This document shows positions 26,445 through 35,592 of a DNA stretch of 64,000 bases, one piece after another. Source of the DNA: Bifidobacterium sp. ESL0790 (GTDB lineage Bacteria; Actinomycetota; Actinomycetes; Actinomycetales; Bifidobacteriaceae); the NCBI RefSeq assembly GCF_029395435.1, contig NZ_CP113915.1, positions 1,240,001 through 1,304,000 on the forward strand. Direction: 5' to 3'. The translations under genes and the position numbers were made by a program. A model generated the notes under the pieces. That model was not told where the DNA came from. It saw only the letters and a program-made list of their open reading frames with translations, and did not search any database. Each line of letters opens with the position of its first letter. The first letter of the stretch is position 1.

Positions 26445-27500
26445 CTACTTGCTGACGGAGCCGCTGGCACCCGAACCGGTGCCGGACGACGAGGAGCCGC
26501 TGCCCGTCGAGCCGGACGAGGAGCCATCGCTGCCGGTCCCCGAGCCCGTGCCGGTGGATCCGGACGAACCGGAGGTGCCGCTTCCCGTGCCGCTTGAGCC
26601 GCTACCGGAGCCGCTGCCCGTGCCGGTGGATCCGGAGCCGGACGTGGACGAGGAGCCGCTGCCGCTGGTGGAGCTGTCGGCGCCGTTGGACGAGGTGCCG
26701 CCGTTGGTTCCGGACGTGCTGGAATCGTTCTGCTTGTTGGTGCTGCTGCCATTCGTGCCGTTGGACGAGCCGTCGGAATACGTGCCGTTCTTGGACGAGT
26801 CGTCGCTGGGCGTCTGCTGCTGGCTGGTGGGCGCCTTGACGATGTTGCGCACCACGTCGTCGGTGCCCTGGCCCTTGGTGGCGAGCATGATGACGCCGGC
26901 GGTGATGCCCACGGCCACGAGCGCGCTGACCACCGCGATGATGATGGCGATGCGCTTGTTGCGCTTCTGCACCTCCGAGTTCGTCTTGCCGGCGATGGCC
27001 GCGCCGCGACGGTTCTGGACGGCCTTCCCCGCCTTCGTCTTCGCCCCTGGGCCAACAGGCTTCATGACGGTGGTCTTGCCCCCGTCGGCCACGGCCGGCA
27101 TCACGCGGGTCTTGCCATAATCCTTGCCGACGGCATCCTTATCCTTGTCTTTCGCGTCGCTCTTGTCGCCACGCGCGAGCTGGGCGAGCCCCGACGTCTC
27201 GTCGCCTCCCAGCGTACCGACCGCGCTGGAGCCGATGACGCGGGTGCGGTCGTCCGCCCCGGCATGCGTCTCCTCATCGTCGTCACCGCCATAGGGCGTG
27301 GCGGACTGGAGCTTCTTGCCCGACTCCTTGAGCACGTTCTGGTAGATCTGCGAGGCCACGGCCGAGACGATGGAACCTATCGCCACGCCGATGACGGAAC
27401 CCGCGATGCCGATCTTGGCGGAAAGCAGGAAGGAGGTGACGGCCGCCAGCGCGCCCGCGACGATCTGAGAGATCGATATCCCCTTGAAAAAATTCTTCAT
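26445..27500 (-). CDS. Membrane protein with cytosolic TRV/TTV motifs and Ser/Gly/Thr-rich surface tail (unknown function)
   Basis: 351 aa from the ATG at 27500. A glycine-rich hydrophobic N-terminus (residues 8-50, GALAAVTSFLLSAKIGIAGS) is followed by a charged cytosolic part of 140 residues. That part holds three similar motifs: RTRVIG (85-90), KTRVMP (130-135) and KTTVMK (142-147). A transmembrane helix at 183-206 (RIAIIIAVVSALVAVGITAG) leads to an outer tail of about 130 residues almost only of S, G, T, N and D. The T-x-V motifs look like sites for a PASTA-type Ser/Thr kinase, an inference only. I do not recognise a family. The low-complexity DNA is prone to repeat slippage. Confidence 0.75.
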   Translation of the reverse strand: MKNFFKGISISQIVAGALAAVTSFLLSAKIGIAGSVIGVAIGSIVSAVASQIYQNVLKESGKKLQSATPYGGDDDEETHAGADDRTRVIGSSAVGTLGGDETSGLAQLARGDKSDAKDKDKDAVGKDYGKTRVMPAVADGGKTTVMKPVGPGAKTKAGKAVQNRRGAAIAGKTNSEVQKRNKRIAIIIAVVSALVAVGITAGVIMLATKGQGTDDVVRNIVKAPTSQQQTPSDDSSKNGTYSDGSSNGTNGSSTNKQNDSSTSGTNGGTSSNGADSSTSGSGSSSTSGSGSTGTGSGSGSGSSGTGSGTSGSSGSTGTGSGTGSDGSSSGSTGSGSSSSGTGSGASGSVSK

Positions 27501-27641
27501 AGTAAAGCCCAAGAGTAACGGAAAAAATGAGGAAACGCTGGGAGATTTTTGAAGTCCCGCCGAATGCTCACAACACACGCACGATGTTCGCCCAAGGTAA
27601 ATTTCGCGACGACGCAAGCTCCACTGACAAGCTCGACAATT

Positions 27642-29096
27642 TCACTTGAGCACACGGTCCTCGACGCGGCGCACCAGTGAGACGAACATGGACTTGTGGA
27701 GGATGGAGAGCAGCACCGCGCAGAAGATCAGCGCGAACCCGATGAACAGGGTGAGGCTAACCTGGGCGTGCCAGAAGACGATCGAGAAAAGCTCCGAGAA
27801 GAGGCTTTCGGTGCAGAGCACGATCGAGGCCGAGGCGGCGGAGACGTGCGCCAGGCCCACGTTCTGCATGATCTGGGCGAGCGTGGTGGCGCCGAGGAAG
27901 AGGTAGATGAAGCTGACGACGATGCTGGGCTTCAGCCATGCCATGCTGGGCGCGGGCTCGGTGAGCACCGCCCCGGCCAAAAAGAGCACGCAGGCCACCG
28001 CGAATTGCAGGAACGTGACGGCGATGGCGTTGAATCTCTTGGAATAGATGCCCAGATAGGTGAGGTTGAACGAGAAGACGACGGAGCAGCCGATGGTCAG
28101 CAGGTCGCCTTGCGACAGGGCCAGGGAGACACTGCCGGGCTTCAGGGCGATGAAGCCGACGCCGAGCAGGCAGATGACGCCGGCGAGCAGGTTGATGATA
28201 TAGGGGCGGCGTTTGACGACCAGCCAGGCCACGAACGGCGTGAGCACGCAGTAGGCGGCGGTGAGGAAGGCGCTGCGGCCCGGGTCGATGGTCTTGAGGC
28301 CGTAGGTCTGCATCACCATCGTGCCGTAGTAGGTGACGCCGACCACCAGGGCGGGCACGATCATGTGACGGTTGAGCGCGGGGATGATGCTGCGGTGGAA
28401 GAGGATGAGCATGACCACGCAGGCGCCGCCGGTGCGCAGGCCCATGAGCCATTGCGGCGAGATGGCGGTCATGGCCACCTTCGCCACCAGATAGCTGCCG
28501 CCCCACAGCGCCGCACAGCACAGGAGCATCAGGCGCGCGAGGTTGGGCGGGAAGTTGCGCGACATGCGGCTTCGTAGGCCCTGGAACCCGCGGCGGGTCT
28601 CGTAGATGGGATGGTGGAACGCGGCGCTGGCGAGCTCGGGGCTCACACCCAGGTGCGCGGCGACGGATTTGATCGGTCTGACGATGGATATAGGTCTCGC
28701 GCCGGGTATCGGCTTCAGGAAAGGCCCGGATTTCGCGGCGGCGTTTGGCTTGGCGGAAACCGGCTGGCGCGCGAAGCCGCTGCATGACACGGAGACCTTC
28801 GGGTTGTCGGATTGCCCGGGCTGACCACAAGACGCGGTGTTCTGGGATGTTGCGGTTTGGCTTGAAGATTTGGATTCACTCGGATTCGCGGCGTTGGCGC
28901 AAACATGGGGATTCGCCGACGATCCAATGCCTGAATTCGCCTCGCGACTTGTGGAGCATGCGGAGGTACTGGTAGCAATACTCATGTTGCTGGTCTCGGC
29001 CGCAGCGCCTGAATAATCCGTGGAGTCGCCTGTCTGTCGAAGGCCGCGTTTGGCCGCAGCCCCCACACCGGTATCAGCCGTGCCGCCCTGAGCCAA
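27642..29096 (-). CDS. EamA/DMT-superfamily transporter with long low-complexity N-terminus
   Basis: The C-terminal roughly 300 residues form a ten-helix drug/metabolite transporter with two EamA repeats (LMLLCCAALWGGSYLVAKVA; FLGATTLAQIMQNVGLAHVS). The N-terminal 170 or so residues are Ser/Ala/Asn-rich. I start at a TTG at 29096 because AAGGGAGAG lies four bases before it; no ATG upstream has a ribosome site. A much shorter start at 28565, just before the first helix, is also possible. Substrate unknown. Transcribed towards the Ser/Gly-rich membrane protein. Confidence 0.75.
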   Translation of the reverse strand: MAQGGTADTGVGAAAKRGLRQTGDSTDYSGAAAETSNMSIATSTSACSTSREANSGIGSSANPHVCANAANPSESKSSSQTATSQNTASCGQPGQSDNPKVSVSCSGFARQPVSAKPNAAAKSGPFLKPIPGARPISIVRPIKSVAAHLGVSPELASAAFHHPIYETRRGFQGLRSRMSRNFPPNLARLMLLCCAALWGGSYLVAKVAMTAISPQWLMGLRTGGACVVMLILFHRSIIPALNRHMIVPALVVGVTYYGTMVMQTYGLKTIDPGRSAFLTAAYCVLTPFVAWLVVKRRPYIINLLAGVICLLGVGFIALKPGSVSLALSQGDLLTIGCSVVFSFNLTYLGIYSKRFNAIAVTFLQFAVACVLFLAGAVLTEPAPSMAWLKPSIVVSFIYLFLGATTLAQIMQNVGLAHVSAASASIVLCTESLFSELFSIVFWHAQVSLTLFIGFALIFCAVLLSILHKSMFVSLVRRVEDRVLK

Positions 29097-29469
29097 CGTT
29101 CTCTCCCTTGTTGCCAGCCGTCGTGACATGTGCCACATAGCGAATCGTGCCATCGACCGCGACGCGCGAGCCACAATATCCGCTCCGTCGTCCCAACGAT
29201 TCGATTCGATATGCCTTGATTTCAAAGATAATCGCCGCATCACACGCAACACGCCTGAAATGACGAGGAACATCACGTCGGAATGAAGATTTCACCCGTT
29301 GGTCACAAAATCCAAAATCCCGTCCGGCAGCAGGCCTGCCATACGAGTCCGCGAGAGGCCGCCCCAAAGCCCCGGCGTTCGGTGAGCTAACTCACAGCCC
29401 ATTCCCAGTGAACAGCCGCCGCACGACGTAAGATGAAACCAATAAGAAAAATCAACGAAAGGAAACAAC
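29097..29469. other. Divergent intergenic region between EamA and PPOX-fold genes
   Basis: About 370 bp separate the chosen EamA start from the PPOX gene. The open frame of EamA continues to 29276 without a ribosome site. I see AACGAAAGGAAACAAC as the ribosome site of the plus-strand gene at 29455-29469 but no confident promoter, repeat or RNA. Confidence 0.4.
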
Positions 29470-29874
29470 ATGGCAACCTTGACCCCCGAAATGAAGGACT
29501 TCATCGCCAACAACCTCGCGTGGATCGCCACCGTGAGCAAGGACGGACAGCTCGACCTCGGCCCGAAGATGTCGATGTTCGTGCTCGACGACAACCACCT
29601 GGCCTACCACGAGCGCACCGCCGGCCAGCACTACCGCAACCTTGAGGACGGCAGCCAGCTCGTCATCTGCTTCGCCAACCTCGAGAGCAAGAAGGGCTAC
29701 CGCTTCCGCGGCAACGTGACCCTGCACTCCGACGACGCCATCTACGACGAGCAGGTGAAGGTCGCCGAGAAGAACGGCACCAAGAAGCCCGCCTGCATCC
29801 CCGTCCTCGAGATCACCGAGATCCAGGACCTCTCCGCCGGCGCCAAGGCCGGCACCACCATCAGCAAGGACTGA
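29470..29874 (+). CDS. Pyridoxamine 5'-phosphate oxidase-fold (flavin-binding split-barrel) protein
   Basis: 134 aa, preceded by GAAAGGAAACAAC. The compact split-barrel pattern is clear: LAWIATVSKDGQLDLGPKMS, LAYHERTAGQHYRNLEDGSQ, LVICFANLESKKGYRFRGNV. Members bind FMN or F420 and act in oxidoreduction or stress response; this short form is commonly annotated as a pyridoxamine 5'-phosphate oxidase family protein. Which cofactor it binds cannot be told from sequence alone. It is monocistronic with its own terminator. Confidence 0.85.
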   Translation: MATLTPEMKDFIANNLAWIATVSKDGQLDLGPKMSMFVLDDNHLAYHERTAGQHYRNLEDGSQLVICFANLESKKGYRFRGNVTLHSDDAIYDEQVKVAEKNGTKKPACIPVLEITEIQDLSAGAKAGTTISKD

Positions 29875-29926
29875 ATGGCGGCAATCCCAAGGGGCGACGC
29901 CTCTGTTTGAGGGATGACAACACCAA

Positions 29927-29961
29927 TCGAGGGTTCCGGAGCTTCCGGAGCCCTCGATTTT
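29927..29961 (+). terminator. Terminator of the PPOX-fold gene
   Basis: A 14-bp stem, TCGAGGGTTCCGGA with TCCGGAGCCCTCGA (one G-U pair), loop GCT, followed by TTTT. It lies 53 bp past the stop codon. Confidence 0.85.
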
Positions 29962-30236
29962 CATATGCGCACGCAGCAAATCAGCGCGTCAACCTTGTTC
30001 ATCAAGTCGTCTTTTAATCATCGCTTCATCAATATAATGATTCCTTTTTAAAAACGTTTGACGTCGACACGCCAAAACACAGCGGAACCGCCTGACATTT
30101 TCCGTCGATTTCGGTATATATGAATACGTAAAGACGTAACTTATCTATTTAAATATGTGGTTAATATTCATCGTTTCGTCGAGATGGTTCTTGCAGTGAC
30201 GAATACGCCATGTGTTTGCTTGTAAAGGAGCCAGGC

Positions 30237-30929
30237 ATGTGCCGCGTATTCTCCATGGACCTTGATTGGGACGCCATCGGCCACGATTTCGGCGTCGACG
30301 ATGACCAGATTTCGCACGAGACGCTGCCGATGCGCACCTTCGCCGTGAAGCCGAAGCAGACCATCGCCCTGGTGGCCCAAGGCAAGAACGGCGTGCGCCA
30401 CCTGCGCGGCGCCAACTGGTCGCTCATCCCGCGCTCCAGCCCCAACGAGGCCCTCCCCTTCCAGACCTACAACGCCCGCGTGGAATCGGCGCAGTACCGG
30501 CCGTTCTACTGCGACTCCATGCACTGCATGCGCGCCATCATCCCCGCCTCGGGGTATTTCGAATACAAAAGCCACCGTCCGCACTATTTCCATGCCCCCG
30601 ATGATTCGCCACTCTCGTTGGCCGGGCTCTACTCGTGGTGGCGCCCCAACCCGGCGACGCCTTGGAAGCTGACGGCGACGGTGATCACCTGCGCGGCCAC
30701 CGAGGAGTTCTGGGAGATCCACAAGCGCATGCCGCTGCTCATCCCCCGCGACAAGACCGACCTGTGGCTCGACCCGGCCACCGACGGCGCCTCCATCATC
30801 AGGGGCATGCGCGATGCGGGCTACGCGGTCTCGGAGAAGCTCATCTACCACGAGGTGTCCAAGATCGAGGGCGACGGGCCGCAGATCATCCAGCCATTGA
30901 GCCATGAGACGCCGCTGAGCCTGTTCTGA
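30237..30929 (+). CDS. SOS-response-associated peptidase of the YedK/HMCES family
   Basis: 230 aa. The start at 30237 is set by AAAGGAG six bases upstream and by the family rule that Cys2 must follow Met1: the protein reads MCRVFSMDL. Cys2 forms a thiazolidine cross-link with abasic sites in single-stranded DNA, shielding them. Other family blocks are FQTYNARVESAQYRPFY (the Asn contact), CMRAIIPASGYFEYK and a late His in LIYHEVSKI. No LexA box of the actinobacterial CGAAC-N4-GTTCG type is visible in the 360-bp upstream gap, which is AT-rich and otherwise featureless. Confidence 0.93.
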   Translation: MCRVFSMDLDWDAIGHDFGVDDDQISHETLPMRTFAVKPKQTIALVAQGKNGVRHLRGANWSLIPRSSPNEALPFQTYNARVESAQYRPFYCDSMHCMRAIIPASGYFEYKSHRPHYFHAPDDSPLSLAGLYSWWRPNPATPWKLTATVITCAATEEFWEIHKRMPLLIPRDKTDLWLDPATDGASIIRGMRDAGYAVSEKLIYHEVSKIEGDGPQIIQPLSHETPLSLF

Positions 30930-31102
30930 GCGGGATTGCGGACTGCGGGATTGCGACAGTTGGTTTTTGACGTATAGCAGCTATCGCCAATAGTTTGCAA
31001 TAGCGCTTAATAGGTAAATAGACATTCGGAAATCGCCAGCCCTATATGTCTATATACAGGCATGTGGAATTTTTGCCTCCAAACGCGGCCTGAAATCCTG
31101 AA

Positions 31103-32422
31103 TCACTCGCGCTCGTGATGCTCGACATGGAGTAGAAGTTGGCCGTTCTCATAGATGTCGGCGTACGGCCGCGGGTCAAGATTCAAATCAACGTGCAGAC
31201 TTGGGGCGTGACCGCCGCCATCACCAGTGGCCGCGCCAACGCCACGCGCGGTGACATCGTAGGAATAGCGACGGTTGTCGACCAGGGTCGGGGCGCTCGT
31301 CGCGTCCAGCAGCCACGGGCGCGAACGACGCAACGCCGCCAGCTGGCCGGTGAGCCGGTACATCCACTCCCCCGTCTTGCCCAAGCCCTCGGGCGTCTCC
31401 GGATATTCCGGACGCACGGCGTCATCGCCACCCACCCCGTCGGTTTTAAAACCCTTCATCGCGCGTTCGTCGCCATAGTAGACCGAGGGCGTACCGCCAA
31501 GCGTAAAAAGGATGGTGGCCGCAAGCGCGAGCCTCGGCGGGTCGATCACACTGGCGATGCGGGTGACGTCGTGGTTGCCGATGAAGGTCTGCGGCGTGAA
31601 CGTGGCGAGGAAGCCGTTATGGCGTTTGAGGCACCAGTCGAGCTCGTAGAAGTTGCCGTCCTTGAGGCTGCTCCAGATGGCCTTCCAGAGCTCGTATTGG
31701 GTGACGGTGTCCATGGTCGAGTCCCTGACAATTTTCGGATAGTCACCTTGTATGGCCTCGCCCATGAACCATGCGCGCGGAAAATCGCGGCGCACACGAG
31801 GCAGCACTTTGGCCCAAAACGCGGCCGGCACGGTGGTCGAGGCATCGAGCCTCCAGGCATCCACGCCACGGCGCATCCAGTGCTCCATCACGTCCACCAC
31901 CAGGTCGGCGACGTGCGGCGAATCGTGGTTGAGGGCGGGGAGGATGGCGTGGCCCTCGAACTTCTCGTAATCGAGCTTGCCATCCTCGCCGACGCTGAAC
32001 GTGAACATGTCATCGTCGCGATGGCTTGGCTGGCCTCCCGCCTCCAGCTCGGCCTGGGCGCGCTTACGTTCGGCCTGGAATTCGGGGAAAGCCAGGCCCA
32101 CGTGGTTGAAGACGCCGTCGAGCATCACCGCGATGCCCCGCTCATGACAAGCTCGCACCAAGGCGTCGAAGGTGGCATCATCGCCGAGGCGAGGATCGAT
32201 GCGGTAGAAATCGGTGGTGTCGTAACCGTGGGTGTCGGAGTCGAAGATCGGGCCGAGCAGCAGCCCGTCGCACCCCATGCGGCGCATGTAATCAAGCCAG
32301 TTCTCGAGGCGTGAGAGCCGGGGCACCATGTCGCGCTGCGTGTCGTCGTCGGGGCGGACGGGGGCCCCGCAGAACCCCAAGGGGTAGACCTGCCACCAAA
32401 TACGTTGGCTCATGTCACGCAT
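31103..32422 (-). CDS. GH13-family alpha-glucosidase/amylase-type glycoside hydrolase
   Basis: 439 aa from the ATG at 32422 (GAGGGAAG upstream); ATG at 32413 is the alternative. The (beta/alpha)8 barrel motifs are all present: DGVFNHVG, the nucleophile Asp193 in AWRLDAST, the acid/base Glu222 in WFMGEAIQG and the transition-state Asp285 in IGNHDVTR. There is no signal peptide, so it acts on intracellular malto-oligosaccharides or a related glucan. The short C-terminal sheet domain is complete. It is not next to other sugar genes, and the GH13 subfamily cannot be set without a tree. Confidence 0.9.
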   Translation of the reverse strand: MRDMSQRIWWQVYPLGFCGAPVRPDDDTQRDMVPRLSRLENWLDYMRRMGCDGLLLGPIFDSDTHGYDTTDFYRIDPRLGDDATFDALVRACHERGIAVMLDGVFNHVGLAFPEFQAERKRAQAELEAGGQPSHRDDDMFTFSVGEDGKLDYEKFEGHAILPALNHDSPHVADLVVDVMEHWMRRGVDAWRLDASTTVPAAFWAKVLPRVRRDFPRAWFMGEAIQGDYPKIVRDSTMDTVTQYELWKAIWSSLKDGNFYELDWCLKRHNGFLATFTPQTFIGNHDVTRIASVIDPPRLALAATILFTLGGTPSVYYGDERAMKGFKTDGVGGDDAVRPEYPETPEGLGKTGEWMYRLTGQLAALRRSRPWLLDATSAPTLVDNRRYSYDVTARGVGAATGDGGGHAPSLHVDLNLDPRPYADIYENGQLLLHVEHHERE

Positions 32423-32621
32423 AGCGCACCCGCTTCCCTCTACGACACCGTGATCTTTCGGCTCCCACCACCTTATCAGCCACGCCAGCGAGCCGGAATT
32501 CGTTGGCTTACGATGAACGGCTTGAGTCCTCGGCAGAACACCGCTGGCCATATGGTTTCCACCAGTACTGCTTGAAATGATTTAGAACAACGTAAGCAGA
32601 GCAGACTTCACCGGAACTCAT

Positions 32622-32661
32622 ATAAAAACGACGAAACCCGACCTAGGTGAAGGTCGGGTTT
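32622..32661 (-). terminator. Terminator of the rsfS/histidine-phosphatase operon
   Basis: A perfect 11-bp stem (32634-32644 with 32651-32661, AAACCCGACCT) with a 6-nt loop, followed on the minus strand by CGTCGTTTTT. Confidence 0.85.
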
Positions 32662-32727
32662 ATCGAAATCAGCAATCGTCCAGGAAAATTGAGACCCAAA
32701 ACGATGTATGCAAAGCTGTGTACTCAC

Positions 32728-33453
32728 TCAGAGCTTGGGGTGCTCCCATTCGTCGGTGTCGGCGATGGCCGGGCCCTTGTCGTAGTCGGTGAGCGCCCAG
32801 CGCAGCGGCTTGCCCGGCACCGCGATTGGAAGCAGGCGGGCCCAGTGGGCGTTGCGCATGGAGAAGATGACGTTGTTGGCGTCGCCCTCGCCGGGGATGG
32901 CGAGCAGGGTGCGCACGGTGTCGGCGATGCACGCGCCGTGGGAGAAGACGAACAGGTCGGTGTCGGGCTTGGCCTTGCCCACCCATTCGTTGATGGCCTC
33001 GGCCGCGCGGGCCCCGACGTGCAGGTCGGGCTCGACGCCGTGCTTGAGCGCGCCGTCCTCGCCATGGATCCACGAGGTGAAGTCCTCGGCGTAGCGCGTG
33101 GCGATGTCGCGGGTGTACATGCCCTCCCAATCGCCGTAGTTGCGTTCGCGCACACGCGGCTCGGGGTGCACCTCGGCGCCGATGAGGTCGGCGAAGGCGT
33201 GTGCCGTGGCCTCGGCGCGCCCCAGGTCGGAGGCGATGACCAGGCGCTGGCGGTCCTCGTCCTCGACACGGTCGACGTAGAGCTCCTTCAGGGCCTTGCC
33301 GGTCTGGTGGACCTGCCAGTCGCCAATCTCGTCGAGCGGGATGTCGACGTTGCCCTGGATGCGCCCGGAGGCGTTGTATGCCGTGCGTCCATGGCGCACG
33401 AGCGTCAGGGAGCGCACATGGACGTTGTTGTCAAAGAGCGTGCTGAAATCCAT
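32728..33453 (-). CDS. Histidine phosphatase (phosphoglycerate mutase-like), copy B
   Basis: 241 aa. Catalytic LTLVRHGRTAYNASGRIQGN, acid in RERNYGDWEGMY and second His in FSHGACIADT. A paralogue of the 23408-24247 gene but without that copy's middle insert. It follows rsfS by 42 bp and ends in a terminator, so glmU-rsfS-phosphatase is probably one transcript. In Actinomycetota a phosphatase of this family beside rsfS and nadD is common; its substrate is not established from sequence. Confidence 0.87.
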   Translation of the reverse strand: MDFSTLFDNNVHVRSLTLVRHGRTAYNASGRIQGNVDIPLDEIGDWQVHQTGKALKELYVDRVEDEDRQRLVIASDLGRAEATAHAFADLIGAEVHPEPRVRERNYGDWEGMYTRDIATRYAEDFTSWIHGEDGALKHGVEPDLHVGARAAEAINEWVGKAKPDTDLFVFSHGACIADTVRTLLAIPGEGDANNVIFSMRNAHWARLLPIAVPGKPLRWALTDYDKGPAIADTDEWEHPKL

Positions 33454-33495
33454 TGTCGTTCACTTTCCTCGGTGGCCCTTTGGCGGGCCAGGGGA

Positions 33496-33906
33496 TCAAT
33501 CGTTGTCGGCGGAGATGTTGGCCTTCGCGTCGTCGGGAGCCGCGGGAATCTGAAGGTCGATCTGCGGGCAGTCCTTCCACAGGCGCTCGAGGTCGTAGTA
33601 TTCGCGCTCCTCCTCGTGCATGATGTGGATGACGAAATCGCCGTAGTCCAACAGCACCCAGCGCGCCTCCTCGAGGCCCTCGCGGCTGCGAGGCTCGAGC
33701 TTGCCGCCCTTGGTGTAGAGCTCCTTCTCGACCTCCTCGGCCACGGCGAGCACCTGGCGTTCGCTGGAGGCGGTGGCGATGAGCATCGCGTCGGTGATGG
33801 CGATGGGGCCGGTGACGTCGAAGGCGACGATGTCGGTGGCCTTCACGCGATCGGCGGCCGCGGCGGCGAGACGCAAGGCGTCAATGGAACTTTGCAAAGC
33901 TGACAT
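33496..33906 (-). CDS. rsfS: Ribosomal silencing factor RsfS
   Basis: 136 aa. Binds L14 on the large subunit and blocks subunit joining under starvation. The family core is visible: LAAAAADRVKATDIVAFDVT, DAMLIATASSERQVLAVAEE and the highly conserved WVLLDYGDFVIHIMHEEERE YYDLERLW region. The Asp/Ala-rich tail is extra. Six bp separate it from glmU upstream, so the genes are co-transcribed. Confidence 0.95.
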   Translation of the reverse strand: MSALQSSIDALRLAAAAADRVKATDIVAFDVTGPIAITDAMLIATASSERQVLAVAEEVEKELYTKGGKLEPRSREGLEEARWVLLDYGDFVIHIMHEEEREYYDLERLWKDCPQIDLQIPAAPDDAKANISADND

Positions 33907-33912
33907 ATAAGA

Positions 33913-35295
33913 TCAACGCTCCCATTCGGGCTTCCAGCCCTCTACTACGTGTTGTGTGTTTTCCGAATATACCATCGAGTCGTCCGGCACCGCGTGGCGG
34001 ATGACCGAGCCGGCCCCGGTGGTCACGCCGTCGCCCACCTCGACGGGCGCGACGAAGAGGTTGCCGGCGCCCACGTGGACGTTGGAGCCGATGCGGGTGC
34101 GGTTCTTGTGCACGCCGTCGTAGTTGGCGGTGATGGTGCCGCCGCCGACGTTGCTGTGCTCCCCCAGCTCGGCGTCGCCGACGTAGCTCAGGTGCGGCAC
34201 CTTGGTGCCGTTGCCGATGTGGGCCTTCTTCATCTCCACGAACGCGCCGGCCTTGGTGCCCTCCCCGAGCTCGTTGCCCTGGCGCATGTAGGTCCACGGG
34301 CCGATGTTGGCGTTGGCTCCGATATGCGACTCCTGCACGCGGCTGCGCTCGACGGTGGCACCGGCGTCGACCTTGGCGTCAATAAGCGTGGTGTATGGCC
34401 CCACGACGGCGTCACTGGCGACGACGCTGTGGCCTTGCAGGAAGCAGCCGGGCAGCAGGGTGACGTCCTCGGCAAGCTCCACGTCGTCCTCGATCCATGT
34501 GGTGCTGGGGTCGAGAATCGTGACGCCCTCGCGCATCCAGTGCTCGCAGATGCGGCGGTTGTGCGCGCGGGCGAGGTTGGAGAGCTGCACACGGTCGTTC
34601 ACCCCTTCGACGCTCAGGGCGTCGGGGGCGGTGAAGGCACCGACCTTGCCGGTGGCGCGCGCGGTCTCCAGGGCGTCGGTCAGGTAGAACTCGCCCTGCG
34701 CGTTCTTGGAATCAAGGCCCTGGATGGCGCTGGCCAGCACGGCGGCGTCGAAGACGTAGACGGAGGTGTTGACCTCGTGGACGGCCAGCTCGCTACTGTT
34801 GGCGTCCTTCTGCTCGACGATGCGCAGCACGCCGCCGTCGCTGTCGCGGATGATGCGGCCGTAGCCGGTGGGGTCGGCGAGGTTGGCGGTGAGCACGGTG
34901 GCGTCGTTGCCGCTCTGGGTGTGGAAGTCGATCAAGGCCTGCAGGGTGACCGTGTCGAGCAGGGGCATGTCGCTGGCGGCGATGAGCACCGGTCCCTCAA
35001 GCTTGCCGGCCTCGCCCAACTGACGCATGGCGCACTGCACCGCGCGGCCCGTACCGGGGATGTCGTCCTGGTTGACGATGGTGACGTGCTCGTCATAGCC
35101 GCGGGCGGCTTCGGAGACACGATCAGCCTGATAGTGCACCACGACGGCGAGGGTCGCGGGGTCGAGCGCGCCGACCGATGCCATCACACGCTCGAGGAAC
35201 GTCTTGCCGGCCAGGCTGTGCAGGACCTTCGGCTTGGAGGAACGCATGCGGGTCCCCTCGCCCGCCGCGAGAATGATTGCTGCTGATAATGCCAT
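33913..35295 (-). CDS. glmU: Bifunctional N-acetylglucosamine-1-phosphate uridyltransferase / glucosamine-1-phosphate acetyltransferase
   Basis: 460 aa from the ATG at 35295 with GGAG upstream; the open frame extends 26 codons further without support. The N-terminal uridyltransferase has LAAGEGTRMRSSKPKVLHSL; the C-terminal left-handed beta-helix has many hexapeptide turns (GTKAGAFVEMKKAHIGNGTK, SNVGGGTITANYDG). The product, UDP-GlcNAc, feeds peptidoglycan and cell-surface glycans. A tRNA-Gln gene lies about 100 bp upstream on the same strand. Confidence 0.97.
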   Translation of the reverse strand: MALSAAIILAAGEGTRMRSSKPKVLHSLAGKTFLERVMASVGALDPATLAVVVHYQADRVSEAARGYDEHVTIVNQDDIPGTGRAVQCAMRQLGEAGKLEGPVLIAASDMPLLDTVTLQALIDFHTQSGNDATVLTANLADPTGYGRIIRDSDGGVLRIVEQKDANSSELAVHEVNTSVYVFDAAVLASAIQGLDSKNAQGEFYLTDALETARATGKVGAFTAPDALSVEGVNDRVQLSNLARAHNRRICEHWMREGVTILDPSTTWIEDDVELAEDVTLLPGCFLQGHSVVASDAVVGPYTTLIDAKVDAGATVERSRVQESHIGANANIGPWTYMRQGNELGEGTKAGAFVEMKKAHIGNGTKVPHLSYVGDAELGEHSNVGGGTITANYDGVHKNRTRIGSNVHVGAGNLFVAPVEVGDGVTTGAGSVIRHAVPDDSMVYSENTQHVVEGWKPEWER

Positions 35296-35396
35296 TGCCA
35301 CTCCAATTCCTGGCTGCCACGCGCCCGGGCGTCGCCCGCCATGAACGCGAATCGGCTGGTCGGCCGTTTTCACGACCAGCCAGCCGACTGTTGAAG

Positions 35397-35467
35397 TTCC
35401 TCCACCTGGATTCGAACCAAGACTAAGGGTTCCAAAGACCCGTGTGCTGCCTTTACACCATGGAGGA
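35397..35467 (-). tRNA. tRNA-Gln (anticodon UUG)
   Basis: 71 nt. Acceptor TCCTCCA pairs with TGGAGGA; D-arm GTGTAAAGGCAGCAC; anticodon loop CTTTGGA gives TTG; T-arm CTTGG-TTCGAAT-CCAGG. The outermost anticodon-stem pair is C27 opposite U43. CCA is not encoded. It lies between prs and glmU, both on the same strand. Confidence 0.93.
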
Positions 35468-35592
35468 ATGGCCTGAATCGTCAGGCTCGGGTTTCCATTA
35501 TGCTGTCACCGGCTGACAAAGACCGCCGGCGTGGCGCGGCGATCCGCACGTCGTGCGAGGTCTTGCCAGGACCGGCCAAAGCCGCCGCGCGA

